NCBI GenBank assembly: GCA_003506275.1
Contig: DOBD01000131.1
Coordinates: forward strand, 1 to 15,159
DNA length: 15,159 bases
Source of the DNA: Bacteroidales bacterium
GTDB lineage: Bacteria > Bacteroidota > Bacteroidia > Bacteroidales > UBA1402
Direction: 5' to 3'
Positions 7,407 to 13,449 of this stretch are shown here, piece by piece. Every line of letters starts with the position of its first letter. Position 1 is the stretch's first letter. A program made the translations under genes and the position numbers. The notes under the pieces are model-generated. The model did no database searches. It saw only the letters and a program-made list of their open reading frames with translations, and was not told where the DNA came from.

Positions 7407-7542
7407 CGTGTCTTCCGTATTAGTATAAGCCAGGCTTGATCGAATGATCGTCATTTGGTGTGGCCGCCCAGCGGGTATTTGTTTTTGAATAGTTAAATTT
7501 ATTAAACACGATGCGCCACAGCGGTCAAAAAACCAACATATA

Positions 7543-7595
7543 AAAACAGGTTTTGGTTTAAAAACTGTTTTCAGCTTTTTTTTACTGAAAAACAG
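7543..7595. repeat. triple AAAACAG/CTGTTTT inverted-repeat cluster
   Basis: AAAACAG at 7543-7549, CTGTTTTCAG at 7565-7574 and CTGAAAAACAG at 7585-7595. The central copy can pair with either neighbour; with the right one it forms a 10-bp stem with one bulged base. T-runs follow the right-hand stem on both strands (GCTTTTTTGG on plus, AGTTTTTAAA on minus), as in a bidirectional terminator or attenuator. Alternatively it is an iterated binding site for the adjacent AraC-type protein. Confidence 0.55.
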
Positions 7596-7610
7596 GCTTT
7601 TTTGGACTTT

Positions 7611-7644
7611 TTTGTCTACTTATCGCGGGTATTTTGTAGATTTG
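7611..7644 (+). promoter_or_regulatory. probable promoter of the AraC-type regulator
   Basis: TTTG (7611-7614) and TAGATTTG (7637-7644) match both boxes of the Bacteroidota promoter, but the 22-nt spacer is one base longer than the usual 19-21. Transcription would start near 7651, giving a leader of about 75 nt before the ATG at 7727. Confidence 0.5.
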
Positions 7645-7726
7645 TCGTCACCACCCAGTTATTTTATGAAAGGGAGCCGACGTTCACTCCTTGTTTTGTG
7701 ACCGTCCACTTAGACAAAAACACGCC

Positions 7727-8569
7727 ATGAAACACGCACTCTTGACAATTTTCAGGTGGTTAAAAAAAGCCCTTACTCCACCGACAGCCTTCATTTCACA
7801 CCATCGGCCAGTATTATTATCCTCGGCATGGATTCTGGCGCCCTACCTGACGATTATCGCTCTGTTGATCGTCATGGCTATCCGTATGTACCAGTGTAAT
7901 AAACGACGGTACAATCTGAATAAAAATCTGGAAGAGTACATCAAAACCGTCAGACAGTTTGAAAAAGGCGTCGATCAATTGAACGATACCATGAATGAAG
8001 TTTCAGCGGATGATGGACTGAATGGTCAACAGCGCGACAAAGTCAGGCTGGCCATCTGGAGGATCAATGCCCTTCAGAACAGCCTTAAGACTCTTAAGGC
8101 ATTGGAAATGGATAGCGAGTGGACAACCAATCTTGGTGACATCAAAAAGAGTATGGCAGACCAGCCAATGTCCGGACTGCCCATTGACACTCCTTCCTAC
8201 CATGAAGAGCCCCCGCTGCCCGATTTAGAAGAATCAGATGGTGTTGATCAGTACTTTCTGGAGAAGGTATTTTCCATTATCAGGGAATGCTATGTGGACC
8301 CATCATTCAACGTTGATACCTTAAGTCAGAAGATGGGCATGAGCCGCTCTTCGTTTTATACGAAAATCAAAGCCATCAGTGGTCAGGCCCCTGCTGACTT
8401 CATCCGTCAATACCGCATGGAAAGAGCCAAGGAATTGTTGAAAACCAAGCAATACTCAATCACTGATGTAGCGTTGCAATCAGGCTTTACAGATGTGAAA
8501 TACTTCAGGGACGTGTTTCGCAAAAAATACAACCGCAGCCCCAGCCAATACGCCAAATCGTCGAACTGA
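7727..8569 (+). CDS. membrane-tethered AraC-family transcriptional regulator
   Basis: A 280-residue protein with an unusual layout. A basic N terminus (residues 1-28) is followed by one predicted membrane helix (about 29-54, SSAWILAPYLTIIALLIVMAI), a charged coiled-coil-like stretch (60-155, NLEEYIKTVRQFEKGVDQLND), an acidic Pro-rich linker (160-185), and a C-terminal AraC/XylS DNA-binding domain (about 190-280). Both helix-turn-helix units are visible (VDTLSQKMGMSRSSFYTKIK and ITDVALQSGFTDVKYFRDVF), ending RKKYNRSPSQYA. The DNA-binding part resembles that of Bacteroidota hybrid two-component regulators, but there is no periplasmic sensor, kinase or receiver domain. It is divergent from the ECF sigma gene, so one may regulate the other. 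The longest frame starts at a TTG (7691); the ATG at 7727 is chosen. The ligand and targets are unknown. Confidence 0.82.
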   Translation: MKHALLTIFRWLKKALTPPTAFISHHRPVLLSSAWILAPYLTIIALLIVMAIRMYQCNKRRYNLNKNLEEYIKTVRQFEKGVDQLNDTMNEVSADDGLNGQQRDKVRLAIWRINALQNSLKTLKALEMDSEWTTNLGDIKKSMADQPMSGLPIDTPSYHEEPPLPDLEESDGVDQYFLEKVFSIIRECYVDPSFNVDTLSQKMGMSRSSFYTKIKAISGQAPADFIRQYRMERAKELLKTKQYSITDVALQSGFTDVKYFRDVFRKKYNRSPSQYAKSSN

Positions 8570-8604
8570 TTGCACGTGGGTGGTTGATGATTACCCGAAA
8601 AACA

Positions 8605-8646
8605 AACAAAGGCCAAACATCTGTTACACGATGTTGGGCCTTTGTT
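8605..8646 (-). terminator. terminator hairpin of tRNA-Phe, possibly bidirectional
   Basis: ACAAAGGCC pairs with GGCCTTTGT, then one mismatch, then AACATC pairs with GATGTT around an 8-nt loop (8622-8629). On the minus strand the stem begins 4 nt after the tRNA-Phe 3' end and is followed by TTTGTTTTTCG, so it looks like the tRNA terminator. It may also stop transcripts leaving the AraC-type gene, though the plus-strand tail is less U-rich. Confidence 0.8.
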
Positions 8647-8650
8647 GTTG

Positions 8651-8723
8651 TGGTACCACCAGGAATCGAACCGGGGACACAAGGATTTTCAGTCCTTTGC
8701 TCTACCAACTGAGCTATGGTACC
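8651..8723 (-). tRNA. tRNA-Phe (anticodon GAA)
   Basis: A complete 73-nt cloverleaf on the minus strand. The acceptor stem is GGTACCA/TGGTACC with discriminator A, the D-arm is GCTCAGTTGGTAGAGC, the anticodon arm is AAGGA-CTGAAAA-TCCTT with GAA at 34-36, and the T-arm is CCCGG-TTCGATT-CCTGG. The 3' CCA is not encoded (CAA follows). It is flanked by a consensus promoter and a terminator hairpin, so it is an independent unit. Confidence 0.97.
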
Positions 8724-8738
8724 TTGCATTAGCGGCCA

Positions 8739-8770
8739 CAAAAGTACAATTCATTTTTGAAACCACCAAA
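8739..8770 (-). promoter_or_regulatory. Bacteroidota-type promoter of tRNA-Phe
   Basis: Minus strand: TTTG (8770-8767), 20-nt spacer, TACTTTTG (8746-8739), an exact consensus match. The -7 box ends 15 nt before the mature tRNA 5' end. Confidence 0.85.
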
Positions 8771-8809
8771 CGAAACCCCCAAAATATTGACCGTAATTAC
8801 GTCGTAAGC

Positions 8810-8840
8810 TTTGAAGATTTAAAAAGCTTCACTACCTTTG
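8810..8840 (+). promoter_or_regulatory. Bacteroidota-type promoter of tRNA-Pro
   Basis: TTTG (8810-8813), 19-nt spacer, TACCTTTG (8833-8840), an exact consensus match ending 16 nt before the mature tRNA. A 7-bp inverted repeat, AAGCTTT (8806-8812) and AAAGCTT (8823-8829), overlaps the -33 box and spacer. Confidence 0.85.
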
Positions 8841-8856
8841 CAGCGTCTTCGCACAT

Positions 8857-8929
8857 CGGGATGTAGCACAGTTGGTAGCGCGCTACGTTCGGGACGTAGA
8901 GGTCGGAAGTTCGAGTCTTCTCATCCCGA
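8857..8929 (+). tRNA. tRNA-Pro (anticodon CGG)
   Basis: A complete 73-nt cloverleaf. The acceptor stem is CGGGATG/CATCCCG with discriminator A, and the anticodon arm is CTACG-TTCGGGA-CGTAG with CGG at 34-36. The T-arm is GGAAG-TTCGAGT-CTTCT with a G-U pair at 49-65. The D-arm GCAC-AGTTGGTA-GCGC carries an A-C mismatch at 12-23. The 3' CCA is not encoded. It has its own promoter and a strong terminator. Confidence 0.96.
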
Positions 8930-8943
8930 CAAAAGACCAAAGA

Positions 8944-8981
8944 CACTCAGCAAGGATCATCTTTGCTGAGTGCCTTTTTTT
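8944..8981 (+). terminator. strong intrinsic terminator after tRNA-Pro
   Basis: CACTCAGCAAGGA (8944-8956) pairs with TCTTTGCTGAGTG (8960-8972) in a 13-bp stem with one G-U pair and a 3-nt loop, followed by CCTTTTTTT. It lies between tRNA-Pro and the convergent thioredoxin-like gene (ending 8998) and may serve both, although the minus-strand tail is less U-rich. Confidence 0.9.
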
Positions 8982-8997
8982 GTCTTGTTGAGATTCC

Positions 8998-10098
8998 TTA
9001 CCGCAGGCGCTCGGCTAAAGCAGCCTCAAGCCCCTCTCCTCTGAGGTTCTTCATGACAATGACCCCTTCAGGATCCAAAAGAACGGTATGGGGAATGGAA
9101 GATACGGCATATAGATTGGCTGCTACGCTCTTCCACCCTGAAAGATCGGACAGTTGAGGCCATTCCAGTCCGTGCTTAGTGATGGCCGCCTTCCAGTCTT
9201 GCGAGGATTCATCCAGGGAAATGCCAATCACGTCGAACCCTTTGCTGTGGTATTTTTTGTAGGCATTGACCACATTGGGCAATTCACGCAGGCAGGGGCC
9301 ACACCAGGAGGCCCAGAAATCGAGCAATACGTAGTGACCTTTACCCACGTACTCAGACAGTGAGACAGTATCTCCCTCAGGAGTAAACAGAACCATGTCA
9401 ACATAGGGCTGACCGATGGATACCCGTTTGGATTTGACCAACTGATCGGCCAGGTCCTTAACAAAAGGATCTGAAAGGAAGGTATCATTCGCTTCGCCCA
9501 GCAATCCCTCTATGTCGGCGTCCTCCAACATCGCGGCAGATGATTTGAGCATCTGGACTCCGGCGGCGTTTCCAATGTTTTCTTTGATCGATTTCAACGC
9601 CATTTTCCTGAAGGCTGCTTCAAAATCCTGGTAGGCCTTCGCCAGTTCTTGTTGAAGACCCGCATTGGAAGGATCCGTCATATATTGTTGATTGAGGGCC
9701 ACCACGCTGGCAGACAATTGTTCGTATTCATCCATAAAGCCTTGCCATGCATCGTTAACGGCACTACCCTGTATCTGCAAGCGATCACCACTTAACTTGA
9801 CGTCCAACTTTCCATCCAGGTAGACCAATTGGGTCATGGTCTTGGCTCGTTGGGGGTCATGAAACACCAAGACATACCAATCAGCGGAGTCTATCGTGCC
9901 GTTTATTTCACAACGACCCTTTTCAACCAGGGCTGAATCCAGTGCTCCCAAAGAGGGATCCGCGTTTTGGTGATAAAGGGCCAATTGATAACCATCAACG
10001 TCCGAAGAGGCTGCGTCCAACTGGATAGCGTAGCGGTTTTGGCCGGTACATGCCAGCAACAGGAAGGTAGCCACCAGCAACAAAGAGGGATTTTTCAT
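8998..10098 (-). CDS. TlpA-like thiol-disulfide oxidoreductase, lipoprotein
   Basis: A 366-residue predicted lipoprotein. The signal peptide (MKNPSLLLVATFLLLAC) ends in a lipobox with acylated Cys17. Residues about 25-110 resemble the beta-rich DUF4369 domain common in Bacteroidota TlpA-like proteins. A helical middle region follows (about 120-225). The C-terminal thioredoxin domain (about 228-366) carries the redox motif WCGPC (Cys266, Cys269), the FWASWCGPCLRELP signature and a cis-proline in SSIPHT. It probably acts in the periplasm, reducing disulfides for cytochrome maturation or other partners; the partner cannot be named from sequence. It lies 33 bp after the methyltransferase gene and shows no promoter of its own, so the two are likely co-transcribed. 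A terminator hairpin lies downstream at 8944-8972. Confidence 0.9.
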   Translation of the reverse strand: MKNPSLLLVATFLLLACTGQNRYAIQLDAASSDVDGYQLALYHQNADPSLGALDSALVEKGRCEINGTIDSADWYVLVFHDPQRAKTMTQLVYLDGKLDVKLSGDRLQIQGSAVNDAWQGFMDEYEQLSASVVALNQQYMTDPSNAGLQQELAKAYQDFEAAFRKMALKSIKENIGNAAGVQMLKSSAAMLEDADIEGLLGEANDTFLSDPFVKDLADQLVKSKRVSIGQPYVDMVLFTPEGDTVSLSEYVGKGHYVLLDFWASWCGPCLRELPNVVNAYKKYHSKGFDVIGISLDESSQDWKAAITKHGLEWPQLSDLSGWKSVAANLYAVSSIPHTVLLDPEGVIVMKNLRGEGLEAALAERLR

Positions 10099-10131
10099 AC
10101 GTGTAGTTTTTTGTATGCGAGGGTTGAGAAG

Positions 10132-11019
10132 TTAAAAACGAGCAAAAACACTGAGCGGCAAGATTAGTCCAGTCTCATCCGTAACCGTTAATTCTCCATA
10201 TTCTATGGTGGAGAATGACCGACGGAAGTAGTGCTGTAGTAAGTTGGCGGCAATGATGGGAGAGAATCCCATCGAATAGAGATTGAGCACCACAAAGCCA
10301 TCTGGTTCCAGCAGCGCGGCGCAAGCTTCCAACAAGGGGTTGATCTGAGCCTCCAACACCCATTTCTCACCTGTTGGGCCTCTTCCATAAGCCGGAGGAT
10401 CCAGTATGATGCCTTGGTAGCGTTTACCACGTCTTACTTCGCGCAGTACAAACTTCAACGCATCTTCCACCATCCAACGGATCGTGGAAAGGCCTGAAGC
10501 CTCCGCATTTTCCCTGGCCCAGGTAATTACCGGTTTGACAGCGTCAACATGAGTGACTACGGCTCCGGCTGCGGCTGCAGCCAGGGACGCTCCTCCGGTA
10601 TAGGCAAAGAGGTTGAGCACCGCCGGCTCAGCCGTGTGGAGTGCGCGTGTTCTTTGATACACAAACCGCCAGTTTTCGACTTGTTCCGGAAAAAGCCCAA
10701 TGTGTTTGAACGCCGTCATCGACAAGCGAAAGATCAAGGGCGTCTCCAGGTCAGTATAGCGCACAGTCCATCGATCAGGCATGTCTGGTTTTATCAACCA
10801 CTCGCCACGTTCACCGGTGTCACCAACCGAAGCGCCTTTTTGCCGTTTAAACCAGGCATGAGCCTGATTGACCCAGTCTTTCTCTGCCAGGCGTTTTGGC
10901 CAAACAGCTTGAGGCTCAGGTCGCCTGAGCACGTAATTACCGTAGCGCTCCAATTTCTCGAAGCCACCGCTGTCTATCAACGCGTAGTCAGTCCATACAG
11001 AGCCGTTGTTGCCATTCAT
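10132..11019 (-). CDS. class I SAM-dependent methyltransferase, RlmI/RlmK-like (COG1092 type)
   Basis: A 295-residue Rossmann-fold methyltransferase. Motif I for SAM binding is VLNLFAYTGGASLAAAAAG (about 138-156), followed by the acidic residue of THVDAVKPVITWARENAEASG. Motif IV is ILDPPAYGRGPTGEKW. The RYTDLETPLIFRLS and FPEQVENWRF stretches before motif I are typical of the RlmI/RlmK-like family, which methylates 23S rRNA. The N-terminal PUA domain of RlmI is missing. The stretch after motif IV reads VVLNLYSMG, with no cysteine like that used by m5C enzymes, so an N-methyltransferase is possible. The target is therefore left open. A GTG at 11082 would extend the frame, but a perfect promoter lies at 11040-11070, which fixes the ATG at 11019. 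Confidence 0.82.
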   Translation of the reverse strand: MNGNNGSVWTDYALIDSGGFEKLERYGNYVLRRPEPQAVWPKRLAEKDWVNQAHAWFKRQKGASVGDTGERGEWLIKPDMPDRWTVRYTDLETPLIFRLSMTAFKHIGLFPEQVENWRFVYQRTRALHTAEPAVLNLFAYTGGASLAAAAAGAVVTHVDAVKPVITWARENAEASGLSTIRWMVEDALKFVLREVRRGKRYQGIILDPPAYGRGPTGEKWVLEAQINPLLEACAALLEPDGFVVLNLYSMGFSPIIAANLLQHYFRRSFSTIEYGELTVTDETGLILPLSVFARF

Positions 11020-11039
11020 GCCATCATGTGGTTTGCGGG

Positions 11040-11070
11040 CAAACGTACCGATTTTTTTGGGGACCTCAAA
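11040..11070 (-). promoter_or_regulatory. Bacteroidota-type promoter of the methyltransferase/TlpA-like unit
   Basis: Minus strand: TTTG (11070-11067), 19-nt spacer, TACGTTTG (11047-11040), an exact consensus match, 20 nt before the ATG at 11019. It interleaves with the plus-strand promoter at 11056-11087. Confidence 0.8.
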
Positions 11071-11087
11071 ATCTTTTCGCACTTTTG
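11056..11087 (+). promoter_or_regulatory. probable promoter of the SpoU-type methyltransferase
   Basis: TTTG (11056-11059), 20-nt spacer, CACTTTTG (11080-11087), one mismatch from TAnnTTTG. It ends 22 nt before the ATG at 11110. Each promoter's -33 box lies in the other's spacer. Confidence 0.5.
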
Positions 11088-11109
11088 GGGCGTCAAAACT
11101 ACTCCTCGT

Positions 11110-11904
11110 ATGGAACGCATCACCAGCTTACAGAATCCGGCCGTCAAACGCATCGTACAATTGGCCAAACCCAGGGAACGCAAAGCGCAGGGCCTGTTCG
11201 TCGTGGAGGGAGCCAGGGAGTTGGGCTTGGCGCTCGATGCTGGCTATCAGCTTGTTTCCGTATATGTATGTCCTGAGATATATGTTCACAGCGAATACCC
11301 GGACTTGATCAATCGGCTTGATCCTGCTCGCCTGACAGGCATTACCCCCGCCATCTTTGAAAAGGTCGCCTACAGAGAGCACTCGGATGGGATTATCGCC
11401 TTGACGCGACCGAACAAACACGACCTCTCTGCCCTTCCATTGACGGAGAATCCCTTTATCATCGTACTGGAAGCCGTGGAAAAGCCTGGAAACCTGGGGG
11501 CCATCCTCCGAACGGCCGATGCAGCCAAAGCCAGTGCAGTGATTGTCTGTGACCCCAACACAGACGTCTACAACCCTAATGTCATCCGATCAAGTGTCGG
11601 CTGTTTGTTTACCGTGCCCGTGGGGGTGGCCAGCTCTGAGGAAGCGTTACTTTGGCTGAGAGAGAAAGGCATCAAGGTCTACGCTGCTGAATTGACCGCC
11701 GCTCAGTGGTACCACGAAACGGACTTCACCTTGCCCTCCGCCGTCATCATGGGTACAGAAGCCGACGGCTTGACGCCCTTTTGGCTGAAAGCGGCTGATG
11801 CCAGGATCAAAATCCCCATGAGAGGCGCCATTGATTCCTTGAACGTGTCGGTCTCCACGGCCGTTCTCACGTTTGAGGCCATGAGGCAACGTTCGTTCAA
11901 ATAG
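11110..11904 (+). CDS. SpoU/TrmH-family RNA 2'-O-methyltransferase
   Basis: A 264-residue SPOUT-class enzyme that methylates ribose 2'-O in tRNA or rRNA. An N-terminal substrate-binding domain (about 1-100, with FVVEGARELGLAL) precedes the trefoil-knot catalytic domain (about 112-262). The three family motifs are present: motif 1 EKPGNLGAILRTADA (124-138, with Asn128 and Arg134), motif 2 IMGTEADGL (213-221) and motif 3 AIDSLNVSVSTAVLTFE (240-256). The N-domain resembles RlmB/TrmH-like rRNA enzymes, but the modified nucleotide cannot be read off. The frame is open 187 codons further upstream, antisense to the neighbouring methyltransferase; that extension has no family similarity and spans the promoters, so the ATG at 11110 is used. 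It converges on murI with a 21-bp gap. Confidence 0.9.
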   Translation: MERITSLQNPAVKRIVQLAKPRERKAQGLFVVEGARELGLALDAGYQLVSVYVCPEIYVHSEYPDLINRLDPARLTGITPAIFEKVAYREHSDGIIALTRPNKHDLSALPLTENPFIIVLEAVEKPGNLGAILRTADAAKASAVIVCDPNTDVYNPNVIRSSVGCLFTVPVGVASSEEALLWLREKGIKVYAAELTAAQWYHETDFTLPSAVIMGTEADGLTPFWLKAADARIKIPMRGAIDSLNVSVSTAVLTFEAMRQRSFK

Positions 11905-11925
11905 CACCGCTACCCGAGAAGTTGA

Positions 11926-12756
11926 TTACCCCAGTCTGATATGACCAGCCTTGATGGGGCGTTTGACGAACATAGACGCGCTTTCTTCAAATTTTGCTTC
12001 GGATTCTGTTGTGAGGAAACGGCAAGTGCCGCTCTTCGTACAACGCGCTGCCATGTCAGCATGACGGTGGAGGTAGTCTTTCAGGCTGGCCGCCACATAG
12101 TTGCCTTGAGAAACAATGTGAACATGTTTGGGGACAAAACGGTTGATCTGAGACAACAGGAGGGGGTAATGGGTACAACCCAGGACCAAGGTGTCAATGG
12201 CGGGATCCTGCTCAAACAAGTCGTTCAGGTTTTTTCGAACAAAATAAGCGGCTCCTTCTGAATCGTACTCCCCGTTCTCAACCAAGGGCACCCACATGGG
12301 ACAAGCCTCGGCGGTTAATAGGATGTCTGGATGGAGTTTGTGTATTTCGATGGGGTAAGAACCGGAAACAATGGTACCGGGTGTGCCCACCAAGCCTACG
12401 TGACCTGTCTTGGTCAGGGAACCGACCACCTCAACGGTTGGTCTGAGGATACCCAACACTCGGAAATTCGGATCAAGCGTGGGCAAATCGATTTGTTGAA
12501 TGGTACGCAGGGCTTTGGCAGAAGCGGTGTTACAGGCTAGAATTACAAGGGGACACCCTTGCTCGTAGAGATAAAACACGGCTTGACGCGTGAATTCGTA
12601 CACCATGTCAAAGGAGCGATTTCCATAAGGAGCCCTGGCGTTATCACCCAAATAGAGGTAATCCAGGTGGGGTAATTGCTTACGGACATCTTCGAGTATG
12701 GTCAATCCTCCATAACCCGAATCAAACACACCGACGGGGCCTTTCTGGGCGTTCAT
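11926..12756 (-). CDS. murI: glutamate racemase
   Basis: A 276-residue racemase converting L- to D-glutamate for peptidoglycan. It opens with the family signature GVFDSGYGGLTILEDV (Asp12 and Ser13 bind substrate). The two catalytic cysteines are Cys75 in VILACNTASA and Cys194 in LVLGCTHYPLL, each followed by the usual Asn-Thr or Thr-His pair. YLGDNARAPYG is also conserved. The length is normal for the family. The frame can be opened from a TTG 17 codons upstream, but the ATG at 12756 gives the expected N terminus. It is the last gene of a bamA-ompH-ompH-murI run, the usual order in Bacteroidales. A 107-bp gap upstream holds a weak hairpin and no clear promoter, so it is probably read from upstream at least in part. 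Confidence 0.96.
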   Translation of the reverse strand: MNAQKGPVGVFDSGYGGLTILEDVRKQLPHLDYLYLGDNARAPYGNRSFDMVYEFTRQAVFYLYEQGCPLVILACNTASAKALRTIQQIDLPTLDPNFRVLGILRPTVEVVGSLTKTGHVGLVGTPGTIVSGSYPIEIHKLHPDILLTAEACPMWVPLVENGEYDSEGAAYFVRKNLNDLFEQDPAIDTLVLGCTHYPLLLSQINRFVPKHVHIVSQGNYVAASLKDYLHRHADMAARCTKSGTCRFLTTESEAKFEESASMFVKRPIKAGHIRLG

Positions 12757-12813
12757 GCTTGTTTGTTTTCTGTCTGTTTTTAACCGGTTGTTGCCTAACG
12801 CTCTCAAACAACA

Positions 12814-12841
12814 AAAGCTGCCCCTTTATGAGTACAGCTTT
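12814..12841 (-). terminator. weak hairpin between ompH and murI
   Basis: AAAGCTG and CAGCTTT form a 7-bp inverted repeat with a 14-nt loop, 22 nt after the upstream ompH stop. On the minus strand it is followed by TGTTGTTTG, which is only moderately U-rich. It may be a partial terminator that lowers murI expression. Confidence 0.35.
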
Positions 12842-12863
12842 CGTCTAACTACTGTTGGGCCGT

Positions 12864-13379
12864 TTATTTCAAGCCTAGCTTGGCGCGGATGAGGTTGGTC
12901 ACATCCACACATTTTTCAACCGAGTAAAAGGAGAGATCGGCCTTGAGGGAGATATCAAAAATCAACCAAAATCCATTCTCTGTGCCGACACTCTTTACTA
13001 CCCCGTCCAATTTCGTATTGATGGGAGCGATGATGAGTTGTTGCTGTTCCTTCATCTTATCCTGCGCATCCTGGTAGAAAGATTGAATACGTTGTTGCAG
13101 GTCTTGCAGTTCTGTTTCGCGGCGCAAACGAATGGCTTCAGGCAGGGTATCACGACCGGCTATGTATTCTGAGCCTTTCTTCTGATATTCCTCGTTCATG
13201 CGCACCAGTTCAGCCTCATGTTCCATGCCGATTTTATCCAGCTTTTTGGTGCCTTCCACCGTTTCGGGCATACTTTGGAATATTTCAGCCCTATTGTAAT
13301 AACCGATTTTGATATCCTGCGCGAGGGCTCCGGTTAACGGTAATAGAGCGACGAGGGCAAATACGAATTTTTTAATCAT
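12864..13379 (-). CDS. OmpH/Skp-family periplasmic chaperone (second of a pair)
   Basis: A 171-residue exported protein. The signal peptide (about 1-21) has KK, a hydrophobic core and a likely cut after ALA. The mature part begins IKIGYYNRAEIFQSMPE, the first strand of the OmpH fold. A long charged helical region (about 45-120, rich in Glu, Lys and Gln) would form the coiled-coil tentacles of Skp. The C-terminal part (WLIFDISLKADLSFYS) returns to the beta core. Skp-type chaperones hold unfolded outer-membrane proteins before they reach BamA. It lies downstream of a paralogue and bamA. A TTG 14 codons upstream lies inside the promoter, so the ATG at 13379 is used. Confidence 0.9.
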   Translation of the reverse strand: MIKKFVFALVALLPLTGALAQDIKIGYYNRAEIFQSMPETVEGTKKLDKIGMEHEAELVRMNEEYQKKGSEYIAGRDTLPEAIRLRRETELQDLQQRIQSFYQDAQDKMKEQQQLIIAPINTKLDGVVKSVGTENGFWLIFDISLKADLSFYSVEKCVDVTNLIRAKLGLK

Positions 13380-13418
13380 TGCTTGGTTAATTTGTGTAAT
13401 AGTCATGCGTAGCGGCCG

Positions 13419-13449
13419 CAAAAATACGGCTTTTTTTTAATATCCCAAC
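13419..13449 (-). promoter_or_regulatory. probable promoter of the second ompH gene
   Basis: Minus strand: GTTG (13449-13446, 3 of 4 in the -33 box), 19-nt spacer, TATTTTTG (13426-13419, exact -7). The -33 box lies inside the last codons of the upstream ompH gene, so the second chaperone may have its own start as well as read-through. Confidence 0.5.

Larger units (their letters stand above)
7407..7726. other. 320-bp AT-rich divergent intergenic region
   Basis: Separates the sigma factor (minus) from the AraC-type regulator (plus). It holds the iterated inverted repeat at 7543-7595, a probable plus-strand promoter at 7611-7644 and a possible 11-codon open frame at 7666-7701 (MKGSRRSLLVL). 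No convincing TTTG/TAnnTTTG pair was found for the minus-strand sigma gene; the nearest -7-like string is TAAATTTA on the minus strand near 7490, without a correctly spaced -33 box. Confidence 0.6.

Noticed and set aside
7666..7701. 11-codon open frame (MKGSRRSLLVL) in the leader of the AraC-type gene
   Set aside because: It could be a leader peptide, but it has no Shine-Dalgarno, no attenuator fold was found after it, and a frame this short is expected by chance.
10549..11109. 187-codon upstream extension of the SpoU-type methyltransferase frame
   Set aside because: It is antisense to the RlmI/RlmK-like gene, crosses both promoters at 11040-11087 and shows no resemblance to the SpoU family; the family N terminus begins at the ATG at 11110.
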